This document shows positions 45,213-51,672 of a stretch of 51,672 bases of DNA, in pieces; the stretch's first letter is position 1; each line of letters begins with the position of its first letter. The position numbers and the translations under genes are program-made. Where the stretch lies: assembly GCA_016929795.1 (NCBI GenBank), contig JAFGIA010000360.1, forward strand, positions 1 through 51,672, read 5' to 3'. Source of the stretch: Anaerolineae bacterium. GTDB taxonomy: Bacteria > Chloroflexota > Anaerolineae > JAAYZQ01. Below the pieces are notes generated by a model. The model did not search any database, was not told where the DNA came from, and saw nothing but the letters and a program-made list of their open reading frames with translations.

Positions 45213-45979
45213 CCAAGATCTCGATCCGGAACCTGACCTTTCGCTACGATGGGCACCCGGCACTGGACGACGTGACGCTCGATATCCCGGCCAACGAGAT
45301 CACGGTCATCTTTGGACCGGCGCACGCCGGCAAGAGCACGCTGTTGCGCTGCCTCAACCGACTGAACGACCTGATCGAGCACAAGATCGACCGCCAGGGT
45401 ACGATCCTGCTCGATGGACAGGATATCTACCGTCCGGAAGTGGACGTCACCGAGCTGCGGCGGCGGGTGGGAATGGTGTTCGCCGTGGCGATCCCACTGC
45501 CGTTGAGCATCTATGAAAACGTAGCCTACGGCCTGCGCATGAGGGGTGAGTCGAACAGGGGGCGGATCGACAAGGCGCGTATCGACGCGGCCGTGGAAAA
45601 GAGCCTGGTGCAGGCTGCACTGTGGGACGAGGTGAAAGGACGGTTGGCCGACCCGGGCATGCGGCTCTCGGGGGGCCAGCAGCAGCGGCTCTGCCTGGCG
45701 CGCACCCTGGCGCTCGAACCGGAGGTGATCCTGCTCGACAACCCGACGTCGGGCCTCGACCCCCTGTCGACGGCCAAGGTCGAGGCCTCGCTGCAGGAAC
45801 TGAAAAAAGAGTACACCGTGGTGCTGGTGCCGCACAGCGTGCAGCAGGCGGCGCGTGTGGCCGACCTGGCCGTCTTTTTACTGAACGGCCAGGTGATCGA
45901 GACCGGGTCGGCAGAAAGAATCTTTATCCGGCCACGCCAGAGGAGAACAGAGGATTATGTCACCGGGCGATTTGGTTAG
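45206..45979 (+). CDS. pstB: PstB copy 2, degenerate ATPase motifs
   Basis: 257 residues; GTG start overlapping pstA. The signature LSGGQQQRLCLARTLALEPE, the D-loop SGLDP and the H-loop VLVPHSVQQAARVAD are intact. Walker A reads GPAHAGKST, so GKST is kept. The Q-loop reads MVFAVAIPLPLS where the family has [10 protein letters not shown], so the Gln is lost. Walker B reads VILLDNPTSGLDP, so the catalytic Glu is Asn. It is therefore unlikely to be an efficient homodimeric ATPase. Paired with PstB copy 1 it would form one intact site and one degenerate site (inference). Confidence 0.93.
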   Translation: MVTKISIRNLTFRYDGHPALDDVTLDIPANEITVIFGPAHAGKSTLLRCLNRLNDLIEHKIDRQGTILLDGQDIYRPEVDVTELRRRVGMVFAVAIPLPLSIYENVAYGLRMRGESNRGRIDKARIDAAVEKSLVQAALWDEVKGRLADPGMRLSGGQQQRLCLARTLALEPEVILLDNPTSGLDPLSTAKVEASLQELKKEYTVVLVPHSVQQAARVADLAVFLLNGQVIETGSAERIFIRPRQRRTEDYVTGRFG

Positions 45980-46469
45980 CACCACCCTGCCCGAAGCGAT
46001 CGAGGTAAGGCGCTTTCAACCAGGAGACGCCGCCGTAGTGTCGGCCATGATGCGCCAGGTCTTTGATCAGCACGTGTCACCCACCTTTGAGCCCGAGGGG
46101 ATCGAGGAAATGCACCGGCACGTGTCTGCCGAAGCGATTGCCGAGCGCGCCGCCACACACGCTACCTTTGTGGCATGGCAGGACGCCCTGCCCGCCGGTG
46201 TGATCGAGGTGCGTGACACGACCCACGTGTCGATGCTCTTTGTGCGCACGTCGCACATGGGACTCGGCATCGCGACGGCGTTGATAGTCCGTGCTGAAGA
46301 AGCGTGCCGTGCGGCGGGGCTGGAGCGGATGACGGTGCACTCGTCGGTCAATGCCACGAGTTTTTACGGACGGCTGGGGTTCCAGGCAACACACGAGCCG
46401 CAGCACGTGCACGGATTTTCTTTTGTGCCGATGGAAAAGCGGCTTGATCTGGAAAAGGAAGGAGCATGA
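45957..46469 (+). CDS. GNAT-family N-acetyltransferase
   Basis: 170 residues. It overlaps the pstB2 end by 23 nt and the next gene by 4 nt. GDAAVVSAMMRQVFDQHVSP is the N-terminal helix and VSMLFVRTSHMGLGIATALI (R/Q-x-x-G-x-G/A) the acetyl-CoA loop. VHSSVNATSFYGRLGFQATH is the typical C-terminal end. It resembles the ElaA/YafP-like small acetyltransferases; the substrate is unknown. An internal start at 45987 or later would avoid the overlap. Confidence 0.82.
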   Translation: MSPGDLVSTTLPEAIEVRRFQPGDAAVVSAMMRQVFDQHVSPTFEPEGIEEMHRHVSAEAIAERAATHATFVAWQDALPAGVIEVRDTTHVSMLFVRTSHMGLGIATALIVRAEEACRAAGLERMTVHSSVNATSFYGRLGFQATHEPQHVHGFSFVPMEKRLDLEKEGA

Positions 46470-47662
46470 TGGCACACAGGAGTATTTTCACCCAGGCAGT
46501 GCACGCCGGCGAGCGGGGCCCGCGCCCCGACTATACGCCGGTGAGCATGCCGATCTATCACTCTGTGGGATACCTGTACGATGACATGCACGACCTGGAC
46601 GGCGTGTTCGGGGGGAGGCGCGAGGGATACGTCTACCTGCGCTACGGCAGCCCCACGCTGCTCGCCTTTGAGCAGGCGATGGCGACGCTGGAAGGGGCGG
46701 AGGACGCAGTGGCTTTCGCCTCAGGCATGGCTGCGCTTCACGCCGCGCTGCTGGGTGCCGGCGCGCGGGCGGACACTGCCATCGTGGCCGCAGCAGATCT
46801 ATACGGCGCCACCTATGCCCTGCTGGAGTGGATGCTCGCCGAGATGGGCGTGCGCACCCGGTTCGTGGACGTGACCGACCTGGCCCAGGTGCAGGCGGCG
46901 GTGGACGAGATCTCCCCTGTGGCGGTCGTGTGTGAGATCATTTCCAACCCATTGATGAAGGTGGCCGACGTTCCAGCGCTGGTCGAGATAGCGCATGCCG
47001 CCGGTGCACGCCTCGTGGTCGACAACACCTTTGCCACGCCCTACCTCTACTGCCCCCTACACGCCGGAGCCGATTACGTTGTCCATTCGGCCACCAAGTA
47101 CCTGGGCGGGCACGGCGATGTGATGGCGGGCGTGGTGGCGTGCAGCGCGGAACGTGGGCGCGATCTACGCGAGCGACAAAAGCTGCTCGGGGCCAATCTC
47201 GGGCCGCAAGAGGCGTGGCTGGGACTGCGCGGGCTCAAAACACTGCCGCTGCGCATGCGCCAGCACTGTGAAAATGCCCGGTTGGTTGCCAGGTGGCTGG
47301 CGGGGCGGCCGGAAATCGCGCGCGTCAACTATCCCGGCCTGCCCGACCACCCACAGCACGAGGTCGCGGCGCGCCTGTTCGAGGGGCGAGGCTTTGGCGG
47401 GATGTTGAGCTTTGATCTGTCGGGTGCAGGCCAGGCGGAAGTGTTCCGCTTTATGGAGGCACTCGAATTGGTGCTGCCGGCGACGACGCTGGGTGACGTT
47501 TACAGCCTGACGCTCTATCCGGCGCACTCGTCGCACCGCCAGCTAAGGCCGGAGGTGCGGCAGGCGCTGGGGATCGGCGAGGGCCTGGTGCGGCTGAGCG
47601 TCGGCATCGAGGAGGCGGGGGATATTATCGCCGACCTGGAACAGGCGCTGGAGCGGATCTAG
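46466..47662 (+). CDS. Cys/Met metabolism PLP-dependent enzyme
   Basis: 398 residues, trans-sulfuration family (cystathionine gamma-synthase, gamma-lyase or methionine gamma-lyase). YVYLRYGSPTLLAFEQAMAT (substrate/phosphate region), AVAFASGMAALHAALLGAGA (PLP phosphate loop), ARLVVDNTFATPYLYCPLHA (PLP Asp), DYVVHSATKYLGGHGDVMAG (PLP Lys in SATKYLGGH) and LVRLSVGIEEAGDIIADLEQ. The motifs do not separate synthase from lyase. Acts on sulfur amino acids in the cytosol. It is coupled (4-nt overlap) to the acetyltransferase gene. Confidence 0.88.
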   Translation: MMAHRSIFTQAVHAGERGPRPDYTPVSMPIYHSVGYLYDDMHDLDGVFGGRREGYVYLRYGSPTLLAFEQAMATLEGAEDAVAFASGMAALHAALLGAGARADTAIVAAADLYGATYALLEWMLAEMGVRTRFVDVTDLAQVQAAVDEISPVAVVCEIISNPLMKVADVPALVEIAHAAGARLVVDNTFATPYLYCPLHAGADYVVHSATKYLGGHGDVMAGVVACSAERGRDLRERQKLLGANLGPQEAWLGLRGLKTLPLRMRQHCENARLVARWLAGRPEIARVNYPGLPDHPQHEVAARLFEGRGFGGMLSFDLSGAGQAEVFRFMEALELVLPATTLGDVYSLTLYPAHSSHRQLRPEVRQALGIGEGLVRLSVGIEEAGDIIADLEQALERI

Positions 47663-47744
47663 GCCTAATACCTTTCGAACGAGGCTCGATCCCCCGCCCT
47701 CATCCAGGCGCGGCCGGCACAGATAGAAAGGAAAGGGGCAAGTG

Positions 47745-48734
47745 ATGACAGCCAACGAAAACGAGAACCAACTTCTCTACCTCTCGCAGGCCGACGTAGA
47801 AGCTGTCGGCCTGACCATGTCGGACGTGGTCGAGGCGGTAGACGTGGCCTTCCGCGAGAAGGGAGCGGGGCGGGTGGAAATGCCGCCCAAGCCGGGGATC
47901 CACCCGGGGGGCGGCGACAACTTTATCCACGCTATGCCGGCCTACATCCCGGCGCTCCAGTCCGCCGGCGTCAAGTGGGTGAGCGGCTACCCCGGAAACC
48001 AGGCCAGGGGGCTGCCCTACATCACCGGGCTGCTAATCCTGAACGACCCGGAGACGGGCGTCCCGACGTGCGTGATGGACTGTGTCTGGATCACGGCCAA
48101 GCGCACGGGGGCGGCGACGGCGGTGGCCGCCAGCTACCTGGCGCGGCCCGACTCGTCGACGGTCGGGATGCTCGGCTGCGGTGTGCAGGGGCGGAGCAAC
48201 GTCGAGGCGCTGCAGGTGGTGTTGCCGCTGGCGCGCGTGAAGGCCTACGACCTCGACCGCGGCGTGGCGGAGCGCTACGCCGCCTGGGTGCGCGACGATC
48301 TGGGGCTGGACGTGACCGTGGTCGATACGCCGCGGGAGGCGGTGACGGGCTGCGATGCGGTGGTGACCGCCGGGCCGATCCTGCGCGTGCCGCACGCGAC
48401 GATCCGGGCCGGCTGGCTGGACGAAGGGGCGTTCGCATCGCTGGTCGACTTTGACTCCTACTGGCACCCCGACGCGCTGGCCGATGCGAACAAGTTCTGC
48501 ACCGACGACGTGCCACAACTGCGCCACTACCAGGATGCCGGCTACTTTCAGCGCATTCCGCCGATCTATGCCGACCTGGGCGAGTTGGCGACGGGGCAAA
48601 AGCCGGGCCGCGAGTCGGCCGCCGAGCGGACGGTGACCGCCAACCTGGGGCTGGCGATGGACGACATGGCGGTGGCGCCGCTGGTCTACCGGAGAGCGGT
48701 GGAACAGGGAATTGGGCGGTGGTTGCCGCTGTAA
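47745..48734 (+). CDS. Ornithine cyclodeaminase/mu-crystallin family
   Basis: 329 residues from the ATG at 47745 (a GTG at 47742 is equally near the GGAAAGGGG ribosome site). NAD Rossmann loop: STVGMLGCGVQGRSNVEALQ. Other conserved parts: VKWVSGYPGNQARGLPYITG (substrate lysine region), LNDPETGVPTCVMD, ITAKRTGAATAVAASYLARP and LANANKFC-like ADANKFCTDDVP. Members include ornithine cyclodeaminase, alanine dehydrogenase and ketimine/pyrroline-carboxylate reductases. The reaction here cannot be fixed from sequence. Confidence 0.88.
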   Translation: MTANENENQLLYLSQADVEAVGLTMSDVVEAVDVAFREKGAGRVEMPPKPGIHPGGGDNFIHAMPAYIPALQSAGVKWVSGYPGNQARGLPYITGLLILNDPETGVPTCVMDCVWITAKRTGAATAVAASYLARPDSSTVGMLGCGVQGRSNVEALQVVLPLARVKAYDLDRGVAERYAAWVRDDLGLDVTVVDTPREAVTGCDAVVTAGPILRVPHATIRAGWLDEGAFASLVDFDSYWHPDALADANKFCTDDVPQLRHYQDAGYFQRIPPIYADLGELATGQKPGRESAAERTVTANLGLAMDDMAVAPLVYRRAVEQGIGRWLPL

Positions 48735-48759
48735 ATTAGAAATTAGAGATGGGGTGGAC

Positions 48760-50334
48760 ATGCCGCCTGTTAACGTGGTGAATTGGCTGCTGGCGTTCTC
48801 GCCGATCGCGGTGGTGTTGGTGTTGATGGTGGGGCTGCGGTGGGGGGGCAAGGAAGCAGGGCCGGCCGGCTGGGTCGTAGCCGTGCTGGTGGCCTGGCTC
48901 TGGTTTGGGGCCGGGCCGGAGGTGCTGCTCGTCTCTCAGGTGCGCGGGCTGTTGCTCAGCCTCTTTGTCCTCTATATCATCTGGACGGCGCTGCTGCTCT
49001 ACCGCGTGGTGGACGAGGCGGGGGCATTGGACGTGATCGGCGCGGGCATTGGGCGGTTGACGGCGGATCCGACGATGCAGCTCTTGCTCATTGCCTGGGC
49101 GTTCAGCTCCTTCGTGCAGGGGGTGGCGGGCTTTGGCGTCGCCCTGGCCGTGGTGGTGCCGCTGCTCATCGGGCTGGGGTTCAACCCCCTGGTCGCGATG
49201 GTGGCTGTGTCGATCGGTCACTCGTGGTCGATCACCTTTGGCTCGATGGCCTCCTCGTTCCAGGCCCTCATCGCCGCCAGCGGCCTGCCGGGCGCCGAGC
49301 TGGCAGGTTGGTCGGCCTTTTTCCTGGGCGTGAGCTGCTTCGGATGTGGCTTTTGCGCGATGCTGGCCCACGATGGGTGGCGATCGGTGCGGCGCGGCTG
49401 GCCGGCGCTCTTGATCATGGGCACGGTAATGGCGGCGGTGCAGGCGGGATTGGCCATGACCGGGCTGTGGAACCTGGCGGGATTTCTCGCCGGGCTGGCG
49501 GGGCTGGGCACCGCTGCGCTGGTGGCGCGCCTGCCGCGCTACCAGTCACGCGCGATCGTGCCCGATGTGCAGGCCCGAGCCGGTCATGCCCGCTCCATGC
49601 CGGCCTTGTCGCTCACCTGGGCGCTGGCGCCCTACCTGTTGTTGGTCGTCGTGGTCGGTGTCGCAGAGCTGTGGCCGTGGCTGAACGACGTGCTGAACCG
49701 GATCGAGATCCACGTGACCCTGCCAGAGGTAGAGACGGCCCTGGGTTTGATCACGCCCGGTGGGGTGGCACGCACGATCAGTGTCTTTGGACACGCCGGC
49801 GCGCTGCTGACCTACGTCGCCGTCATCTTTTACGCCCTGTACCAATGGCAAGGTCTTTACACGCCTGGTGCCGGACGGCGCATCGTGCGCCAGACGGTAC
49901 GCGCTGGCATGCCGGCGACGATCGGGATCGCGAGTATGGTGGGGTTTGCCGTGGCGATGGATCACGCCGGCATGACGCTGGTGCTGGCCGAAGGGCTGGC
50001 GCGGGTGGCGGGCGAGACTTTCCCGATCATGTCGCCCTTCATCGGCCTGCTGGGCGCGTTCATGACCGGCAGCAACACCAACTCGAACGTAGTGTTTACG
50101 CCGCTGCAGCAGCAGGTGGCCACGCTGCTGAACCTGAGTGTGCCGGTGATCCTAGGTGTCCAGACCACGGGTGGCGCGCTCGGCGCGATGGTGGCGCCAG
50201 CCAGGCTGATCGTCGGGGCCACGACGGCCGGTCTGGCCGGGCGGGAGGGAGAGCTTCTGAAAAAGCTGATCCCGCCGTGTGTGATCTTGACAGCGCTGGT
50301 AGGTGCGATTGCGTGGCTGGTGGTGCGGCTGTGA
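48760..50334 (+). CDS. lctP: L-lactate permease family transporter
   Basis: 524 residues from the ATG at 48760 (GTG at 48754 also possible). About 13 membrane helices. AFSSFVQGVAGFGVALAVVV, GLGFNPLVAMVAVSIGHSWS and ITFGSMASSFQALIAASGLP match the LctP core, and GLLGAFMTGSNTNSNVVFTP the conserved C-terminal stretch. LctP members import lactate or glycolate by proton symport. Its coupling to the cyclodeaminase gene (26 nt) suggests import of an organic or amino-acid-derived acid used by that enzyme (inference). Confidence 0.9.
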   Translation: MPPVNVVNWLLAFSPIAVVLVLMVGLRWGGKEAGPAGWVVAVLVAWLWFGAGPEVLLVSQVRGLLLSLFVLYIIWTALLLYRVVDEAGALDVIGAGIGRLTADPTMQLLLIAWAFSSFVQGVAGFGVALAVVVPLLIGLGFNPLVAMVAVSIGHSWSITFGSMASSFQALIAASGLPGAELAGWSAFFLGVSCFGCGFCAMLAHDGWRSVRRGWPALLIMGTVMAAVQAGLAMTGLWNLAGFLAGLAGLGTAALVARLPRYQSRAIVPDVQARAGHARSMPALSLTWALAPYLLLVVVVGVAELWPWLNDVLNRIEIHVTLPEVETALGLITPGGVARTISVFGHAGALLTYVAVIFYALYQWQGLYTPGAGRRIVRQTVRAGMPATIGIASMVGFAVAMDHAGMTLVLAEGLARVAGETFPIMSPFIGLLGAFMTGSNTNSNVVFTPLQQQVATLLNLSVPVILGVQTTGGALGAMVAPARLIVGATTAGLAGREGELLKKLIPPCVILTALVGAIAWLVVRL

Positions 50335-50339
50335 CCGGG

Positions 50340-50630
50340 CAACGCCCTCAATTCGCGCTTGCCTTTTCCCAAAAAAGTATGGTATTTCTCTCCTGATAAA
50401 AGCCTCTACCGCTTTCCAAATGATATGACTCTCGTTTCTCACATAATCAATAAGCTCTGCAGGATCCTTCATCATGAATTCTACCCGCTCCACCATGGGC
50501 ATTTCGCTGAACTTGCCAAAAACAAAAAGTCTGGCGCCACTTCCGGGCTCAGAACACTCTGCAGCACTGCACCGAGGGTATCCGTTGAAACAACACTCAC
50601 AGCATGTTTGTGCCGAATCTCGCTGGAGAT
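50340..50630 (-). pseudogene. Possible decayed gene in AT-richer spacer
   Basis: On the minus strand two frames look protein-like and would join by a frameshift. The first is EIRHKHAVSVVSTDTLGAVL with QSVLSPEVAPDFLFLASSAK; the second is MPMVERVEFMMKDPAELIDY, VRNESHIIWKAVEAFIRREI. Neither has a clear start, and the second has no stop of its own before running antisense into lctP. I do not recognise a family. Base composition is lower in GC than neighbours. The rest of 50335-50782 holds nothing I can support. Confidence 0.3.
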
Positions 50631-50782
50631 TTACGAGACTTGGACTTGCGCGCCGATTAGCCCGGTCATCTGCACGCGTTGTTAGCCGCGCCCATCGCTT
50701 AACCCTGACGCCACCTTCCTTGTTGTGACCTCACTGCTGTGCTTCTACATGTTTTGGGGCTGGATGAAGAAATTCTCCCCGC

Positions 50783-51256
50783 TTATAGTTTCCACACCAT
50801 TCGTCGTTGTATGCTCTTCAATCCCAACGACTCATAGAAACGACAGGCCACAACGTTAGCTTCCCAAACATGCAACTCAATAACCTGGACGCCCTGCGAC
50901 AATACCCAGTCGCGCGCTATTTCCATTAGTTGCCTTCCAACCCCACGCCCTCGTGCTGTTTTCGTAACAATGAGATCGTCAATATATCCTGTACGACGAG
51001 ATTGATTCCATCGATTCTCGGACTCGTCTTTCAACGAGACAATGATTGCCCCAAGTAAGGCAGATTCATTCTCGCAAATAAATAATCGCTTTGTGTTGCT
51101 AGTTAAAAAATCTCGCAACTCCTCTTGTGTTAATACCTGCGGTGTAGTCTTGATATATTCGGGAACAAGGGAGGCATGAAATCGATTTTCTTCAGCAAAC
51201 AGAGTACAAAGAGATTCAAAATCAGACTCATCAGCCTCACGCACTTTTACGTTCAT
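50783..51256 (-). CDS. GNAT acetyltransferase, AT-rich and probably acquired
   Basis: 157 residues from the ATG at 51256 after GGAGC. READESDFESLCTLFAEENR is the N-terminal helix, LLGAIIVSLKDE beta4, GYIDDLIVTKTARGRGVGRQ the acetyl-CoA loop (R-G-R-G-V-G), and ELHVWEANVVACRFYESLGL the family C-terminus. Codon use is clearly AT-richer than in the rest of the window, suggesting transfer. The substrate is unknown. The 3' end lies in the AT-rich spacer. Confidence 0.85.
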   Translation of the reverse strand: MNVKVREADESDFESLCTLFAEENRFHASLVPEYIKTTPQVLTQEELRDFLTSNTKRLFICENESALLGAIIVSLKDESENRWNQSRRTGYIDDLIVTKTARGRGVGRQLMEIARDWVLSQGVQVIELHVWEANVVACRFYESLGLKSIQRRMVWKL

Positions 51257-51476
51257 TTCATTTGCTCCAAAGCGTTTCTGTCTATTTGGCATACCCTCGC
51301 TCAATGGATCGCCGACTTGTCTGTCTCGCCGTCAGCATATTGTACAAGGAGATGGGAAAACGGTCAAGTAGGGCGACGAGTCCCAGATCTGTCCCCCAAA
51401 GTCCCCACGAGTCCCACCGAATATGGTACAGTATACGGGCACAATCGTGAGGGATAGATGGAGGTGGAGAACGAAC

Positions 51477-51672
51477 ATGTACAGAACAGAACGACTGGGC
51501 CTGCTGCTCACGCCGGCGGAAAAGGCCGCCGGCGTGCAAATGGCCGAGGCCGAGGGCGGCCTGTCCCAGAGCGCTCTGGTGAGGAGGCTCATCCGCAATG
51601 CCGCCCGCGAGCGGGGCATCTGGCCGCCGGACAAGCCGAAACATACCATCCAGCACATCCGGGAGGTGCAGC
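51477..51672 (+). CDS. Ribbon-helix-helix/mobilization-like protein, 3' end missing
   Basis: An ATG at 51477, after GGAGGTGGAG, opens 65 codons that continue past the window edge. The protein contains LTPAEKAAGVQMAEAEGGLS followed by QSALVRRLIRNAARE. This resembles the CopG/MobC-type ribbon-helix-helix or plasmid mobilization relaxosome proteins (L-T-x-x-E-x-x-x-L-x-x-x-A, then S-x-x-L-x-R-x-L). GC content returns to the level of the main genome. Only partial evidence; related RHH antitoxins are an alternative. Confidence 0.6.
   Translation, partial: MYRTERLGLLLTPAEKAAGVQMAEAEGGLSQSALVRRLIRNAARERGIWPPDKPKHTIQHIREVQ

Noticed and set aside
50359..50685. 108-codon plus-strand frame in the AT-rich spacer
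   Set aside because: No ribosome site, no family resemblance, and the opposite strand has more protein-like fragments.

Overview
The window is about 51.7 kb of GC-rich, densely coded bacterial DNA, most likely a chromosomal segment of a Chloroflexota (Anaerolineae/Caldilineae-like) bacterium. The basis for that is inference: Thr/Pro-rich surface proteins, an extracellular repeat protein ending in a VYVPLVVR-type tail, a moxR-DUF58-DUF4129 operon, Rex, and an atp operon of canonical order. TGA is a normal stop here (for example mutS and the saccharopine dehydrogenase). No rRNA, tRNA or CRISPR array was seen.

The most striking region is 1.2-3.5 kb, minus strand. A CoA-binding protein gene is followed by three consecutive thioredoxin-fold genes. 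Each is interrupted by exactly one in-frame TGA at a redox-active position: UPYC in a glutaredoxin-PDZ fusion, UPYC in the second domain of a protein disulfide oxidoreductase, and CxxxxU in a YuzD-like protein. Each TGA is followed 10-15 nt later by a perfect or near-perfect hairpin with a G in the first two loop positions, as expected of a bacterial SECIS. I read this as a tandem selenoprotein redox operon. It has a strong sigma70 promoter and a CsoR-family-like palindrome just downstream of the -10 box. Standard gene callers would split all three genes.

Layout: 0-0.9 kb, end of a membrane-anchored surface protein; 0.9-1.2 kb, dispersed palindromic repeats; 1.2-3.4 kb, selenoprotein operon; 3.6-7.6 kb, lysine/ornithine catabolism (lysine-ketoglutarate reductase, saccharopine dehydrogenase, ornithine aminotransferase); 7.9-14.6 kb, acetyltransferase, LVIVD beta-propeller protein, tex, a DUF6930-like protein and a methyltransferase; 14.6-21.1 kb (minus), an ECF sigma factor coupled to a zinc-finger/LytR-CpsA-Psr/LysM/M23 fusion protein, and the moxR-DUF58-DUF4129 operon; 21.2-27.9 kb, SPFH gene remnant, MFS transporter, metalloprotease-like protein, mutS, rex, mreB; 28.1-36.0 kb (minus), the F1Fo ATP synthase operon with a lipoprotein gene inserted between atpA and atpG; 36.2-38.4 kb, M42 peptidase, small membrane protein, AIM24 protein; 38.7-41.6 kb, DinG-type exonuclease-helicase.

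At 41.6-46.0 kb lies a phosphate (Pst) transporter with two divergent pstB genes. Their motifs are degenerate in a complementary way: one has an altered signature motif, the other an altered Q-loop and Walker B glutamate. This suggests an asymmetric heterodimeric ATPase. 46.0-50.3 kb carries an acetyltransferase, a Cys/Met-metabolism PLP enzyme, an ornithine cyclodeaminase-like protein and a lactate permease. The last 1.3 kb is visibly more AT-rich, holds gene debris and a foreign-looking acetyltransferase, and ends in the start of a ribbon-helix-helix/mobilization-like gene.
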